NCBI RefSeq assembly: GCF_000378985.1
Contig: NZ_KB905370.1
Location: forward strand, 2,093,830-2,157,829
DNA: 64,000 nt
Direction of reading: 5' to 3'
Source: Ensifer sp. BR816
GTDB taxonomy: Bacteria > Pseudomonadota > Alphaproteobacteria > Rhizobiales > Rhizobiaceae
Shown: one piece after another, positions 1 to 9,320 of the stretch
How positions within the stretch are numbered: position 1 is the first letter of the stretch
How the letters are laid out: each line of letters starts with the position of its first letter
Position numbers and translations under genes: made by a program
Notes under the pieces: generated by a model
The model's input: only the letters and a program-made list of their open reading frames with translations
What the model was told of the DNA's origin: nothing
Database searches by the model: none

Positions 1-90
1 TGGCAAGCATGGCGGGCTCCAAGGTCTAGCCTGCGGGGATATCGGTGTGAAGAATCCCGATAGGCGGTTGCTTCCCCCTCGAACATCAAA

Positions 91-100
91 TTATAGATAA
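91..100. promoter_or_regulatory. BioR operator upstream of bioB
   Basis: The 10-mer TTATAGATAA lies 51 bp upstream of the bioB start. It matches the alphaproteobacterial BioR box (TTATMKATAA), bound by the GntR-family biotin repressor BioR. A second partial copy, TATCTATAT, follows at 111-119. The bioR gene itself is not in the window. Confidence 0.8.
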
Positions 101-150
101 TATCTGATTCTATCTATATCGATGATCGTGAACAGAGGGGACAGGCACGA

Positions 151-1170
151 ATGCGGGATATGAGCATAGAGTATGGAGCGAACCCGGCCCGCTCCGGTGC
201 CGGCGAAACATGTTGGAGTCTCGTCGAGGCGAAAAAAATCTATAATTTGCCTTTCAACGATCTCCTGTTCCGCGCCCAGACTGTCCATCGCACGCATTTC
301 GATCCGAACGCCGTGCAGATGAGCCGGCTGCTGTCGATCAAGACCGGTGGCTGCGCGGAGGACTGCGGCTATTGCAGCCAGTCGGCGCATTACCCGACCG
401 GCCTCAAGGCGTCGAAGCTGATGGAGGTCGAGCGGGTCATCGCGGAGGCGCGCAAGGCCAAGGACGGCGGCGCGACGCGCTACTGCATGGGCGCCGCCTG
501 GCGCAGCCCGAAGGAGCGCGACATGGAGGCGATCGTCGCCATGGTTCGCGGTGTGAAAGCCCTCGGAATGGAAACCTGCATGACGCTCGGTATGCTGTCG
601 CCCGCCCAGTCGGAGCGGCTCGCCCATGCCGGGCTCGATTACTACAATCACAATGTCGATACCTCGGAGCGCTACTACCGCGAGATCATTACGACCCGCA
701 CTTTTGCCGATCGGCTGGAGACACTCGACAATGTCCGCGGGGCGGGCATCAAGGTCTGTGCCGGCGGGATATTGGGCATGGGCGAAACGGTCGATGACCG
801 CATCTCGATGTTGGTGACGCTCGCCAATCTTCCGGCCGCACCGGAAAGCGTGCCGATCAACATGCTGATCCCGATTCCCGGCTCGAAGCTCGCCGATGCG
901 CCGCCGGTCGATCCGATCGACTTCGTCCGCACGATCGCGCTCGCCCGGATCCTGATGCCGCAATCTCATCTCCGCCTTTCGGCGGGTCGCACGGACATGT
1001 CCGACGAGATGCAGGCGCTCTGTTTCTTCGCCGGGGCGAACTCGATCTTCGTCGGCGAGACATTGCTGACCGCCGACAATCCCGGCGAAGACCACGACGC
1101 GGCACTGTTTCGCCGCCTCGGGCTGGAGCCGATGGCATTTCAGCCGGCGGAGACGGAGCCGGCCGAATGA
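151..1170 (+). CDS. bioB: Biotin synthase
   Basis: A radical-SAM enzyme that inserts sulfur into dethiobiotin, the last step of biotin synthesis. The CxxxCxxC cluster motif is seen at Cys68, Cys72 and Cys75, within [13 protein letters not shown]. At 339 aa it has the usual family length. The start at 151 has AGGGGAC about 9 bp upstream; a second ATG at 160 is possible. Its stop overlaps the bioF start (ATGA), so it is the first gene of a translationally coupled bioBFDAZ operon. BioR control is inferred from the box at 91-100. Confidence 0.97.
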   Translation: MRDMSIEYGANPARSGAGETCWSLVEAKKIYNLPFNDLLFRAQTVHRTHFDPNAVQMSRLLSIKTGGCAEDCGYCSQSAHYPTGLKASKLMEVERVIAEARKAKDGGATRYCMGAAWRSPKERDMEAIVAMVRGVKALGMETCMTLGMLSPAQSERLAHAGLDYYNHNVDTSERYYREIITTRTFADRLETLDNVRGAGIKVCAGGILGMGETVDDRISMLVTLANLPAAPESVPINMLIPIPGSKLADAPPVDPIDFVRTIALARILMPQSHLRLSAGRTDMSDEMQALCFFAGANSIFVGETLLTADNPGEDHDAALFRRLGLEPMAFQPAETEPAE

Positions 1171-2309
1171 TCGCCGCCGGCATCCGCCGCTATCAAAAAA
1201 CGCTGACAGGGCTCGAACGCAAGGGGCGGCGACGGGCGCTTGTCGCCCAGGGTGGCGTCGATTTTACCTCCAACGACTATCTGGCACTCGCCCACTCGCC
1301 GCGCCTGAAGTCGGCGATCCTGTCGGCACTCGACCGCGGCGTCCCGGTCGGCGCCGGCGGGTCGCGGCTGCTGCGCGGCAATCATCCGGAGCACGAGGCG
1401 CTGGAGGCGGAGGCGGCCGACTTCTTCGGCGCCGATCGAGTGCTATTCGTCGGCAGCGGCTATGCGGCCAATGTTGCGCTGTTTTCGGCCCTGCCGCAGC
1501 GCGGCGACCTCATCGTCCACGACGCATTGATCCATGCGAGCGCTCATGAGGGCATCGCCGCGAGCAAGGCACGGGCGGTCGCGGCAACGCACAATGACGT
1601 CGACGCCTTTGCCGACGCCATCAATGCGTGGCGCCGCGCCGGTGGGACGGGACATCCGTGGATTGCGGTCGAAAGCCTCTATTCGATGGACGGCGACCGG
1701 GCGCCTCTGATGGAGCTTGCCGCGCTCGCAGACCGTCACGACGGCTTTCTGGTCATCGACGAGGCTCATGCCACAGGTGTCTTCGGCCCCGGCGGGCACG
1801 GGCTTTCGGCGGCGCTCAAGGGCCGGGAGAATGTCGTGGTGCTGCATACATGCGGCAAGGCGCTCGGCGTCTCCGGCGCATTGCTCGGCGCCGACCGGAT
1901 CCTTTGCGACTATCTCGTCAACCGTGCCCGCGGCTTCATCTATTCCACCGCGCCGTCGCCGCTCACGGCGGCCGCCGTTCGCGAGGCGTTGAGGATCGCC
2001 GCGGACGAACCACAGCGCCGGACGGACTTCGATGACCTCAGGGCTTTCGCCAATGAAGCGCTCGCTGCAGCGCTTGGCGTCGGAGGCAGCGGATCGCAAA
2101 TCCTGCCGGTGACGATCGGCGACAATGCGCGTGCCGTGAGGATTGCCGAGCGCCTGCGCATCGAGGGCTTTGACATCCGGGCGATCCGGCCGCCGACGGT
2201 CCCCGAGGGGACGGCGCGGCTGAGGATCGCGATCACCCTGAATGTCGACCGACCGGCGATCGCGCGGATGCTGGACCGGTTGAAGCTCGCGATGGCGGAG
2301 GAACGATGA
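1167..2309 (+). CDS. bioF: 8-amino-7-oxononanoate synthase
   Basis: A PLP-dependent alpha-oxoamine synthase that condenses pimeloyl-ACP (or CoA) with alanine, the first step of biotin ring assembly. The PLP lysine is Lys231 in HTCGKALG, and the cofactor aspartate/histidine are in VIDEAHATG near 197-204. At 380 aa it is full length. It overlaps bioB by 4 bp upstream and bioD by 4 bp downstream. The family and operon position leave little doubt. Confidence 0.95.
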   Translation: MIAAGIRRYQKTLTGLERKGRRRALVAQGGVDFTSNDYLALAHSPRLKSAILSALDRGVPVGAGGSRLLRGNHPEHEALEAEAADFFGADRVLFVGSGYAANVALFSALPQRGDLIVHDALIHASAHEGIAASKARAVAATHNDVDAFADAINAWRRAGGTGHPWIAVESLYSMDGDRAPLMELAALADRHDGFLVIDEAHATGVFGPGGHGLSAALKGRENVVVLHTCGKALGVSGALLGADRILCDYLVNRARGFIYSTAPSPLTAAAVREALRIAADEPQRRTDFDDLRAFANEALAAALGVGGSGSQILPVTIGDNARAVRIAERLRIEGFDIRAIRPPTVPEGTARLRIAITLNVDRPAIARMLDRLKLAMAEER

Positions 2310-2947
2310 TGACGACTCGGATCGTGGTTACGGGCACGGACACGGGCATCGGCAAAACGGTCTTCGCCGCCGCGCTCACCGATGCCCTTGCCGGCTGCTA
2401 CTGGAAGCCGGTGCAATCCGGGCTTGACGGCGAAACGGACAGCGAGACCGTCGAACGGCTCGGCCGGTTAGAGCCCTGCCGCATCCTGCCGGAGGCCTAC
2501 AGGCTCGCCACCCCGGCATCGCCGCATCTCGCCGCCAGGCTCGACGGCGTCACGATCCTGCCGGACACGCTTTCGCCGCCTCGGACCGAGGCGCCGCTCG
2601 TCATCGAAGGGGCAGGCGGGCTCCTGGTGCCGCTGACGGAGCGGACGGTCTTTGCCGACGTTTTCCAGGGCTGGCGGATTCCCGTCGTCCTTTGCGCGCG
2701 CACCGGATTGGGCACCATCAATCACACGCTGCTCTCGCTCGAAGCGCTGCGCGTCCGGTCGATCCCGGTCCTTGGCGTTGCCTTCATCGGCGACGAGCAA
2801 GCGGACACGCAAAGGACGATCGCGGAACTGGGAGGCGTCCGGATGCTCGGGCGATTGCCACGGCTCGATCCGTTGACGCCGGATGGCCTGCGGCAGACCT
2901 TCCGCGAGTGTTTCGAACTGGACCAGTTCCGCGAGGTGTCAGCATGA
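2306..2947 (+). CDS. bioD: Dethiobiotin synthetase
   Basis: An ATP-dependent carboxylase that closes the ureido ring of 7,8-diaminononanoate to give dethiobiotin. The N-terminal P-loop GTDTGIGKT (residues about 11-19) and [10 protein letters not shown] (near 98) are typical. Two tandem ATGs (2306 and 2309) sit behind GGAGG; the second has the better spacing and would shorten the protein by one residue. At 213 aa it is full length. Its end overlaps the start of bioA by 4 bp. Confidence 0.95.
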   Translation: MMTTRIVVTGTDTGIGKTVFAAALTDALAGCYWKPVQSGLDGETDSETVERLGRLEPCRILPEAYRLATPASPHLAARLDGVTILPDTLSPPRTEAPLVIEGAGGLLVPLTERTVFADVFQGWRIPVVLCARTGLGTINHTLLSLEALRVRSIPVLGVAFIGDEQADTQRTIAELGGVRMLGRLPRLDPLTPDGLRQTFRECFELDQFREVSA

Positions 2948-4212
2948 CAGGCTCTCCCGTCTGGCATCCCTTCACCCAGCACGCGCTGGAACCGGCGATG
3001 AAACGCATCGTCCGAACCGAGGGCGCCTACCTGATCGACGAGGATGGCGCGCCCGTTCTCGATGCGATCTCCTCCTGGTGGGTGATTACCCACGGCCATC
3101 GGCATCCCGCGATCATGGAGGCGATCCGGTGCGCCGCGGAAACCTATGACCAGGTGATCTTTGCCGAATACACCCATGCACCGGCGGAAGAATTGGCCAG
3201 GGGCCTGATCGAGATCGCGCCCACCGGCCTGAAGCACGTCTTCTATTCCGACAGCGGTTCGACCGCCGTGGAGGTGGCGCTGAAAATGGCGCTTGGCTAC
3301 TTCCACAACATCGGTTCGCCACGTCGCCGCATCTGCGTCATGGAACACGGCTACCACGGCGACACGATCGGCACGATGTCGGCCGGTGAGCGCGGCGTCT
3401 TCAATGCGGCCTACGAGCCGCTTCTCTTCGCCGTCGATCGGGTGCCGTTCCCGGAGGCCGGTCGCGAACAGGAGACGCTCGACGCGTTCGAGGCCTTCTG
3501 CGCCTCCGGTCAGGTGGCGGCGCTGCTCGTCGAGCCCCTTGTACTTGGCGCCGGTGGGATGAAGATCTATCCGGCCTTCGTCCTTGCCGAATTGAAGCGC
3601 ATTGCCGAACGGCATGGCAGCCTGCTGATTGCCGATGAGGTGATGACGGGCTGGGGCCGCACCGGCAGCCTGTTCGCCTGCGAACAGGCGGGCATCGCGC
3701 CCGATGTCCTGTGCACGTCGAAGGGCTTGACCGGCGGCGCGCTGCCGTTGGCGGCGACGCTTTGCACGGCCGAGATATTCGACGCGCACCTCTCGGCGGA
3801 CCGGCGCCGGACGTTCTTCCATTCCAGCTCCTATACCGCCAACCCGATCGCCTGCGCGGCGGCTGTCGCCAATCTCGCGGTCTGGAAAAGGGAGCCGGTC
3901 AGCGGGCGCATCGAAGCGCTTGCCGCAAACCAGCGGCGACGCCTGCAACGGTTCTCGGCGGATTCGCGCATCAGCAATGTTCGCCAGGCCGGCACGATCG
4001 CGGCGCTCGACCTTTCCGTGCCGGCGGGCGGCTATCTTTCGGATGTCGGACCCCGGCTCAGGGCCTTCTTTCGCGAGCGCAAGCTGTTGATCCGCCCCCT
4101 CGGCAACGTCATCTACCTGATGCCGCCCTATTGCGTCACCGAGGCCGATCTCGATCGCGCCTATGACGCGATCGACGAGGCGGCATCGGCCTTTGCGGCG
4201 GGTCGGCTATGA
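2944..4212 (+). CDS. bioA: Adenosylmethionine--8-amino-7-oxononanoate aminotransferase
   Basis: A class-III PLP aminotransferase that converts 8-amino-7-oxononanoate to 7,8-diaminononanoate, normally with SAM as amino donor. The N-terminus VWHPFTQH is diagnostic, and the PLP lysine is Lys260 in [10 protein letters not shown]. The start at 2944 was chosen because it gives the expected 422 aa, has GAGGTG just upstream and overlaps the bioD stop. The reading frame stays open far upstream, but that stretch is bioD read in another frame. Confidence 0.95.
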   Translation: MTGSPVWHPFTQHALEPAMKRIVRTEGAYLIDEDGAPVLDAISSWWVITHGHRHPAIMEAIRCAAETYDQVIFAEYTHAPAEELARGLIEIAPTGLKHVFYSDSGSTAVEVALKMALGYFHNIGSPRRRICVMEHGYHGDTIGTMSAGERGVFNAAYEPLLFAVDRVPFPEAGREQETLDAFEAFCASGQVAALLVEPLVLGAGGMKIYPAFVLAELKRIAERHGSLLIADEVMTGWGRTGSLFACEQAGIAPDVLCTSKGLTGGALPLAATLCTAEIFDAHLSADRRRTFFHSSSYTANPIACAAAVANLAVWKREPVSGRIEALAANQRRRLQRFSADSRISNVRQAGTIAALDLSVPAGGYLSDVGPRLRAFFRERKLLIRPLGNVIYLMPPYCVTEADLDRAYDAIDEAASAFAAGRL

Positions 4213-5198
4213 GCATCGTCCGGTCATCCCGTCTTGCCGGCTTCGGCCATTCCGTGCCGGCGCGCCGCGTCGACAACGCGGAAATCGAGGCGCAGCTTGG
4301 CCTTGAGTCGGGTTGGATCGAGCGCCGCACCGGCATCCGGGCGCGGCGCTGGGTTGGGGACGGCGATACGCTGAGCGGCCTGGCGGCCAAAGCCGGCGAG
4401 GCGGCGCTTCAGGATGCGGGGGTCTCGCGGAACGACATCGCCTTGACGCTGCTTGCGACCTCGACGCCCGACCACCTCTTGCCGCCCTCGGCGCCGTTGC
4501 TCGCCCATCGCCTCGGGCTTGGCAATTCCGGTGCGATCGACCTGGCCGGCGCTTGCTCGGGCTTCCTCTATGCGCTGACGCTCGCAGACGGGTTCGTCCG
4601 CGCGCAGGGCAAGCCGGTCCTCGTCGTTGCCGCCAACATCCTGAGCCGTCGCATCAACCCGAAGGAAAGGGCAAGCGCGGTGCTCTTTGCCGACGCGGCG
4701 GGCGCCGTCGTCGTCGCGCCCTCAGGCGATCCGGAGAAGGGCGTGCTCGGTGTCGACCTTGCGTCGGACGGAAGCGGCTACGATCTGATCACGATCCCCG
4801 CCGGCGGCAGCAACCGGCCCTTCGCGTCCGGCATGCCGGCCGAGGACGTGCTGATGACGATGCGCGACGGGCGGGAGGTGTTTGTCCGCGCCGTCGAAAT
4901 GATGTCGGCGTGCGCAACACGTGCGCTCGCCGGTGCAGGCATCGGCCCGGCGGAAGTGAGCCGCTTCGTGCCGCACCAGGCGAATGTCCGGATATTCGAT
5001 GCGGTTTGCGACAATCTCGGCATCGACCCCTCGAGGACCGTGCGCACCATCAAGGACCACGGCAACTCGTCGGCAGCGACGATCCCGCTTTCGCTTTCGC
5101 TGGCGCACAAAGCGAGACCCTTCGTCCGCGGGGAAAAGCTGCTGTTGACGGCGGCCGGTGCGGGGTTGGCCGGAGGGGCGGTTGTCCTCGGTATTTAG
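4209..5198 (+). CDS. bioZ: BioZ, KAS III-like pimeloyl-precursor synthase
   Basis: A ketoacyl-ACP synthase III homologue of 329 aa. The Cys-His-Asn triad is visible as Cys116 (DLAGACSGF), His256 (FVPHQAN) and Asn286 (DHGNSS). In rhizobia and Agrobacterium, BioZ replaces the BioC/BioH route to pimeloyl-ACP; work on Agrobacterium BioZ showed use of glutaryl-CoA and malonyl-ACP. The last place in the bio operon, overlapping bioA by 4 bp, separates it from housekeeping fabH. No other pimelate gene is in the window. Confidence 0.92.
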   Translation: MSIVRSSRLAGFGHSVPARRVDNAEIEAQLGLESGWIERRTGIRARRWVGDGDTLSGLAAKAGEAALQDAGVSRNDIALTLLATSTPDHLLPPSAPLLAHRLGLGNSGAIDLAGACSGFLYALTLADGFVRAQGKPVLVVAANILSRRINPKERASAVLFADAAGAVVVAPSGDPEKGVLGVDLASDGSGYDLITIPAGGSNRPFASGMPAEDVLMTMRDGREVFVRAVEMMSACATRALAGAGIGPAEVSRFVPHQANVRIFDAVCDNLGIDPSRTVRTIKDHGNSSAATIPLSLSLAHKARPFVRGEKLLLTAAGAGLAGGAVVLGI

Positions 5199-5234
5199 AT
5201 CATTTCACAGTTTCGTTGAAACAGTGAAATGATC
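5198..5234. repeat. 37-bp palindrome after bioZ
   Basis: An almost perfect inverted repeat: arms GATCATTTCAC...GTGAAATGATC with inner GTTTC/GAAAC around a 2-3 base loop. It begins on the last base of the bioZ stop codon. There is no T-tract, so it looks more like a dispersed rhizobial palindromic element or an mRNA 3-prime stabiliser than a classical terminator. Confidence 0.75.
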
Positions 5235-5251
5235 TAACTCTCTGAAACGAC

Positions 5252-5295
5252 GCAATTCCGGACGGAAAACCGTTACACACTTTTCCTGGAATTGC
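5252..5295. repeat. Rhizobial intergenic palindromic element
   Basis: Inverted arms GCAATTCCGG and CCTGGAATTGC (one unpaired position) flank an A-rich/T-rich centre (GGAAAA ... TTTTCC). I recall very similar sequences as dispersed intergenic repeats of Sinorhizobium (RIME-like). Together with the neighbouring palindrome it fills the gap between the convergent bioZ and marR genes. Confidence 0.65.
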
Positions 5296-5320
5296 TCTAG
5301 GCGAGGGATCCGCTCGGCTG

Positions 5321-5773
5321 CTACCGCAACAGCAAGGTGCGGAGTGCTGCGACTTCCTGCTTGAGCCGGCCGATCTCGGCGGGCTCCATTCCTGTCGCTT
5401 CGATGATGCCACGAGGAACGGCGCTGGCCTTTTCCTTGAGCGTGAGGCCCGTCTCGGTCAAGCACACGCGCACCTGGCGCTCATCGGCGCGGTCGCGAAC
5501 CCGCGAAATATATCCCATCGCCTCGAGACGCTTCAGCATGGGCGTGAGCGTACTCGATTCCAGGAAGAGCCTTTCGCCGAGACTGCCAACGGTTTGATCG
5601 TCCTTTTCCCATAGAACGACCATTACGAGATATTGCGGATAGGTGAGGTCCAACTCGTCGAGCAGCGGCTTGTAGACGCGCGTGAATGCGTGATTCGCGG
5701 AGTAGATCGCAAAGCACAGGAAATTATCGAGTTTCATCAACTCTTCGGGGGAGGAGGTGTCTGTCTTTGCCAT
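5321..5773 (-). CDS. MarR-family regulator, OhrR-like
   Basis: A winged-helix repressor of 150 aa. The N-terminus has Cys20 in NFLCFAIYSANHAF, the position of the peroxide-sensing cysteine of OhrR, and the recognition region LGERLFLESSTLTPMLKRLE is typical. The start at 5773 was preferred over an upstream in-frame Met at 5884, whose extension lacks family similarity and crosses the operator region. It is divergent from a haloperoxidase-like hydrolase and no ohr gene is near. Peroxide sensing is inferred from the cysteine. Confidence 0.85.
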   Translation of the reverse strand: MAKTDTSSPEELMKLDNFLCFAIYSANHAFTRVYKPLLDELDLTYPQYLVMVVLWEKDDQTVGSLGERLFLESSTLTPMLKRLEAMGYISRVRDRADERQVRVCLTETGLTLKEKASAVPRGIIEATGMEPAEIGRLKQEVAALRTLLLR

Positions 5774-5804
5774 GGCCAGTTCCAGGTTCTGCAGACGATA
5801 ATAA

Positions 5805-5918
5805 ATCGCTCGCGATATAATCGCAAGGTATTGACACCGCGAATTGCGTTCGGTAAACATCGTGCACGATTTAATTGACAGCAATGAAAATTGTTTGTTG
5901 ATTTATATCGTGCTCGAT
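5805..5918. promoter_or_regulatory. Three ATCG-N4-CGAT operator repeats
   Basis: The divergent intergenic region carries three related 12-bp palindromes: ATCGCTCGCGAT (5805-5816), ATCGTGCACGAT (5859-5870) and ATCGTGCTCGAT (5907-5918). They flank both genes and are the obvious candidate binding sites for the OhrR-like regulator. One lies near each start codon, consistent with autoregulation and control of the hydrolase. Confidence 0.6.
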
Positions 5919-5940
5919 TTAATAGCAAAGGGACAATTCG

Positions 5941-6930
5941 ATGACGAAGGTTCAGGACAGTACAGCCACCGTTTCCAGGAGGGAGATGCTGACGGGAGCA
6001 CTCGGCGCTGCCAGCGCGGCTGCCGTGCTCTCTGTCTCGCAGCCGGTCGCCGCAGCGGATAAAGTAAAGCCATCAACCACGGAAGGAGTAAGGACCATGG
6101 GAAGCAGGATCACCACTCGCGACGGCGTTGAAATCTATTACAAGGACTGGGGTCCGAAGGACGGCCCGGTTGTCATCCTCAGCCACGGCTGGCCGCTGTC
6201 GTCCGACAGCTGGGAATCCCAGGCCTTCCATCTGGCCAATAACGGCTTCCGCGTCGTGACCCATGATCGCCGCGGCCACGGCCGCTCCAGCCAGCCCTGG
6301 GAAGGCAACGATATGGACCACTATGCCGACGACCTTGCCGATTTGATCAAGCAACTGGATCTGAAGGATATCTTCCTGGCCGGCTTCTCCACCGGCGGCG
6401 GCGAGATCACCCGCTATATCGGTCGTCACGGCACCAGCCGCGTCGCCAAGGCTGGCTTGATCTCCGCGGTGCCGCCGCTGATGGTCAAGACCGAGGAGAA
6501 CCCCGGCGGCCTGCCCAAGGATGTGTTCGACGGCCTGCAGGCAGCAAGCGTCGCCGACCGCTCGCAGCTCTATAAGGACATCGCTTCAGGCCCCTTTTTC
6601 GGTTTCAACCGGCCGGGCGCGAAGCCTTCGCAGGGGATGATCGACAGCTTCTGGCTGCAGGGTATGACGGGGGGCCACAAGAATACCTATGATTCGATCG
6701 TCGCCTTCTCGCAGACCGACTTCACCGAGGATCTGAAGAAGTTCGACGTGCCGACCCTCATCATCCACGGCGACGACGACCAGATCGTGCCGATCGACGC
6801 TGCCGCGCGGGCCTCGAAGAAACTCATCCCGCATGCGGAACTGAAGGTCTATCCGGGCGCCCCGCACGGCATCACGGATACTCACAAAGAGCAGTTGAAC
6901 AAGGACTTGCTGGAGTTCGCCCAGGCCTAG
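5941..6930 (+). CDS. Tat-leader alpha/beta hydrolase (non-haem chloroperoxidase family)
   Basis: An alpha/beta hydrolase of 329 aa. A twin-arginine leader ([13 protein letters not shown], residues 12-24, ending near AAA) precedes the catalytic domain, which begins at about residue 53 ([19 protein letters not shown]). The nucleophile is Ser in GFSTGG, the acid is in HGDDDQIVP, and the His is in [11 protein letters not shown]. The family includes arylesterase/perhydrolase enzymes. An in-frame ATG at 6097 has its own strong Shine-Dalgarno (GGAAGGAG, 8 bp upstream) and would give a leaderless cytosolic form. It is divergent from the OhrR-like gene and shares its operators. Confidence 0.88.
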   Translation: MTKVQDSTATVSRREMLTGALGAASAAAVLSVSQPVAAADKVKPSTTEGVRTMGSRITTRDGVEIYYKDWGPKDGPVVILSHGWPLSSDSWESQAFHLANNGFRVVTHDRRGHGRSSQPWEGNDMDHYADDLADLIKQLDLKDIFLAGFSTGGGEITRYIGRHGTSRVAKAGLISAVPPLMVKTEENPGGLPKDVFDGLQAASVADRSQLYKDIASGPFFGFNRPGAKPSQGMIDSFWLQGMTGGHKNTYDSIVAFSQTDFTEDLKKFDVPTLIIHGDDDQIVPIDAAARASKKLIPHAELKVYPGAPHGITDTHKEQLNKDLLEFAQA

Positions 6931-6960
6931 GATGGCGCGTGCCAAAATCGTCGTGGGGAG

Positions 6961-6990
6961 GGCGCCGCAAACCGGCGCCTTCCTTTTGGT
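6961..6990 (+). terminator. Rho-independent-like terminator
   Basis: The 7-bp stem GGCGCCG/CGGCGCC with loop CAAAC is followed by TTCCTTTT. It lies 30 bp after the hydrolase stop and separates it from the urease cluster. Confidence 0.7.
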
Positions 6991-7143
6991 TATCCCGCAG
7001 CCTGTGCGTTCAAGTTGGCCGGTCCGCAGAGTTCCTTGGGCGGGGCGGATTGTGCTTGCGAAACAGTGACTTGACTTTAATCGTGCCATTTTGGACGATA
7101 CCGCATCACGTGCACGTCGCAGGGGCGTGCCGGCAGGGATTAT

Positions 7144-7986
7144 TTGAACACCTTGAATGACGCGGCAATCATCGCTCCGCAAAGGGCGTGGGGAAAAGGG
7201 CGGCTTGTTGCCAAGTCCGAACGCGGACGCACGCGCATCGCCGAGCTCTATCAGGAAGGCTGCGCCAAGATCCGCTTGCCGAAGACCTTCGATGCCTCCA
7301 TGGAAGCGGTGCTCATCAACTCCTCGGGCGGCGTCACCGGCGGCGACCGGCTCGAATGGGGTTTCGAAGCCGGCGAGGGGACCGATCTGACGCTGACGAC
7401 GCAGGCCTGCGAGAAGATCTACAAGGCGAGCGCGGGCACGGCCGATATCGCTACGCGCATATCGGTCGCGGCCGGAAGCCGCGTCGACTGGCTGCCGCAG
7501 GAAACGATCCTCTTCGACCGCGCCTCGCTGTCGCGCTCGCTCGAGGTCGACTTGGCGCCCGATGCGCGGTTCCTTGCGGTGGAGGCGGTGCTCCTCGGCC
7601 GCAAGGCGATGGGCGAGACGGTGCAGGCTGGTCTGTTTCGCGATCGCTGGCGGGTGAGGAGCGGCGGCAGGCTGGTGCATGCGGAGAACCTGGCGCTTGC
7701 CGATGACGTTGCAAGGCTTGCGGCCAGGCCGGCAACACTTGGCGGCGCAACCGCCTTCGCCACCCTCCTCTATGCCGCGCCGGATTGCGAGGCGATGCTC
7801 TCGAAACTGCGCGGATTGCTCGCACCGGTCGTGCGGGCGGGTGTCAGCCACTACAGGGTCGGCGACCGTGACAAGCTCGTCGCTCGTGTCGTCGCTGCCG
7901 ATGGTTTCGAGCTTAGAAAAATCCTCGTGCCGCTCATTTCGCACTTGCGTAAGGACGCATCTGTGCCGAAAGTCTGGACTCTCTGA
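7144..7986 (+). CDS. ureD: Urease accessory protein UreD
   Basis: The scaffold of the UreDFG complex that loads nickel and CO2 into the urease apoenzyme. At 280 aa, [15 protein letters not shown] (near 60) and a C-terminal [13 protein letters not shown] tail fit the family. The start appears to be TTG at 7144, preceded by GGCAGGGA; the next in-frame starts would remove conserved N-terminal residues. It is the first gene of the urease cluster, 27 bp before ureA. Confidence 0.93.
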   Translation: MNTLNDAAIIAPQRAWGKGRLVAKSERGRTRIAELYQEGCAKIRLPKTFDASMEAVLINSSGGVTGGDRLEWGFEAGEGTDLTLTTQACEKIYKASAGTADIATRISVAAGSRVDWLPQETILFDRASLSRSLEVDLAPDARFLAVEAVLLGRKAMGETVQAGLFRDRWRVRSGGRLVHAENLALADDVARLAARPATLGGATAFATLLYAAPDCEAMLSKLRGLLAPVVRAGVSHYRVGDRDKLVARVVAADGFELRKILVPLISHLRKDASVPKVWTL

Positions 7987-8013
7987 TCCCGCAATCAATC
8001 TGGATAGCGACGC

Positions 8014-8316
8014 ATGAATCTCACCCCGCGCGAAAAAGACAAGCTGTTGATTTCCATGGCGGCGATGGTCGCGCGGCGGCGGCTGGAGCGCGGCGTCAAG
8101 CTCAACCATCCGGAGGCGATCGCGCTCATCACCGATTTCGTCGTCGAAGGGGCGCGCGACGGCCGCTCCGTTGCCGAACTGATGGAGGCCGGCGCGCATG
8201 TGCTGACCCGTGCTCAGGTGATGGAAGGCATCCCGGAAATGATCCACGACATCCAGATCGAGGCGACCTTTCCGGACGGCACGAAGCTCGTCACCGTTCA
8301 TGAACCGATCCGATAG
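8014..8316 (+). CDS. ureA: Urease gamma subunit
   Basis: The small structural subunit of urease (urea to ammonia and carbamate), cytoplasmic. Length is the standard 100 aa. The N-terminus [20 protein letters not shown] and the motif NHPEAIALI are characteristic. It lies between ureD and a DUF1272 gene, and is separated from ureB by that gene. Confidence 0.97.
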   Translation: MNLTPREKDKLLISMAAMVARRRLERGVKLNHPEAIALITDFVVEGARDGRSVAELMEAGAHVLTRAQVMEGIPEMIHDIQIEATFPDGTKLVTVHEPIR

Positions 8317-8325
8317 GAGACCACG

Positions 8326-8580
8326 ATGCTGAGCCTGCGCCCGAACTGCGAGTGCTGCGACCGCGACCTGCCGCCCGAGGGCCGGGAGGCGATGATCTGT
8401 ACGTTCGAATGCACTTTCTGCAGCGATTGCGTGGAGACGAAACTGCGCGGGATCTGCCCGAACTGCAGCGGCGAACTGGTTCGCCGCCCGGTGCGCCCGG
8501 CGGCAATGCTGAAGAAATATCCGGCCTCCACGGAGCGCGTGCTGAAGCCGGAAGGCTGTGCGCCGGATAAGGCCGCTTAA
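8326..8580 (+). CDS. DUF1272 zinc-ribbon-like protein
   Basis: A protein of 84 aa with the DUF1272 pattern: cysteines in LRPNCECCDRDLPP, CTFECTFCSDC and ICPNCSGEL, suggesting a treble-clef or zinc-ribbon fold. The strong Shine-Dalgarno AGGAGA precedes the ATG. It is inserted between ureA and ureB, so it is co-transcribed with urease. Function is unknown; metal binding is inferred from the cysteine spacing. Confidence 0.85.
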   Translation: MLSLRPNCECCDRDLPPEGREAMICTFECTFCSDCVETKLRGICPNCSGELVRRPVRPAAMLKKYPASTERVLKPEGCAPDKAA

Positions 8581-8592
8581 GGGGACACGAGC

Positions 8593-8898
8593 ATGATTCC
8601 AGGCGAGATCATCGCAGCCGCGGGCGACATCGAACTCAACGCCGGCCTCGATACCGTGACCATCGAGGTTTCCAACTCCGGTGACCGGCCCGTGCAGGTC
8701 GGCAGCCACTATCATTTCGCGGAAACGAACCCCGGACTGATCTTCGATCGTGACGCAGCGCGCGGCAAGCGGCTCGATATTCCGGCCGGCACGGCCGTGC
8801 GCTTCGAACCCGGCCAGACCCGGCAGGTCACGCTGATCCCGCTTTCCGGCAAGCGTGAGGTTTTCGGCTTCCGCCAGCAGGTGATGGGCAAGCTATGA
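8593..8898 (+). CDS. ureB: Urease beta subunit
   Basis: A structural subunit of urease, 101 aa. The N-terminus [16 protein letters not shown] and [15 protein letters not shown] are family hallmarks. The stop codon overlaps the start of the LprI-like gene (ATGA), so translation of that gene is coupled to ureB. Confidence 0.97.
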   Translation: MIPGEIIAAAGDIELNAGLDTVTIEVSNSGDRPVQVGSHYHFAETNPGLIFDRDAARGKRLDIPAGTAVRFEPGQTRQVTLIPLSGKREVFGFRQQVMGKL

Positions 8899-9317
8899 GG
8901 GCAGCCGCTCCTGCCATCGGCCTCTTGCTGATATTCGCGATTTCTGCGTCCGCCCAGGACCAGCCTGAGGTGGACTGCCAAAAGGCAGAGACGCAGATGG
9001 ATCTGAACATCTGCGCCGATCAGGAGTACCAGGCGGCTGATACGGAACTCAACAAAGTCTACCGCAAGGCCGTCGACGCGATGCAGAAGACTGACAAGGA
9101 GCTCGGTGATCTCGACGCCGCCTATGTCGGCGCCGTCGACGCCTTGAAGAAGGCGCAGCGATCCTGGATCGGCTATCGCGACGGCCAGTGCGAGCTCGCG
9201 GGGTTCGAGGCGCGGGGTGGCTCGATGGAGCCGATGCTGGTTTCGGGGTGCCTCGCGGACCTAACCCGAAAGCGCACCGCCGAACTGAAGGAACTTCTCG
9301 AGGCTCAAGGGAACTGA
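8895..9317 (+). CDS. LprI-like (DUF1311) secreted protein
   Basis: A protein of 140 aa with a Sec signal peptide ([20 protein letters not shown], cleavage before QDQ). The mature domain has the DUF1311/LprI-N pattern, with C29 in [15 protein letters not shown], the AD-E-Y-AAD-LN--Y segment and [11 protein letters not shown]. LprI of Mycobacterium inhibits lysozyme; a periplasmic role is inferred here. It overlaps ureB by 4 bp, an unusual partner for a cytoplasmic enzyme. Confidence 0.85.
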   Translation: MRAAAPAIGLLLIFAISASAQDQPEVDCQKAETQMDLNICADQEYQAADTELNKVYRKAVDAMQKTDKELGDLDAAYVGAVDALKKAQRSWIGYRDGQCELAGFEARGGSMEPMLVSGCLADLTRKRTAELKELLEAQGN

Positions 9318-9320
9318 GCG

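Noticed and set aside
6586-8715. 709-codon open frame on the minus strand
   Set aside because: It runs opposite to the hydrolase end, ureD, ureA and ureB, all clearly real genes; composition is that of a shadow frame.
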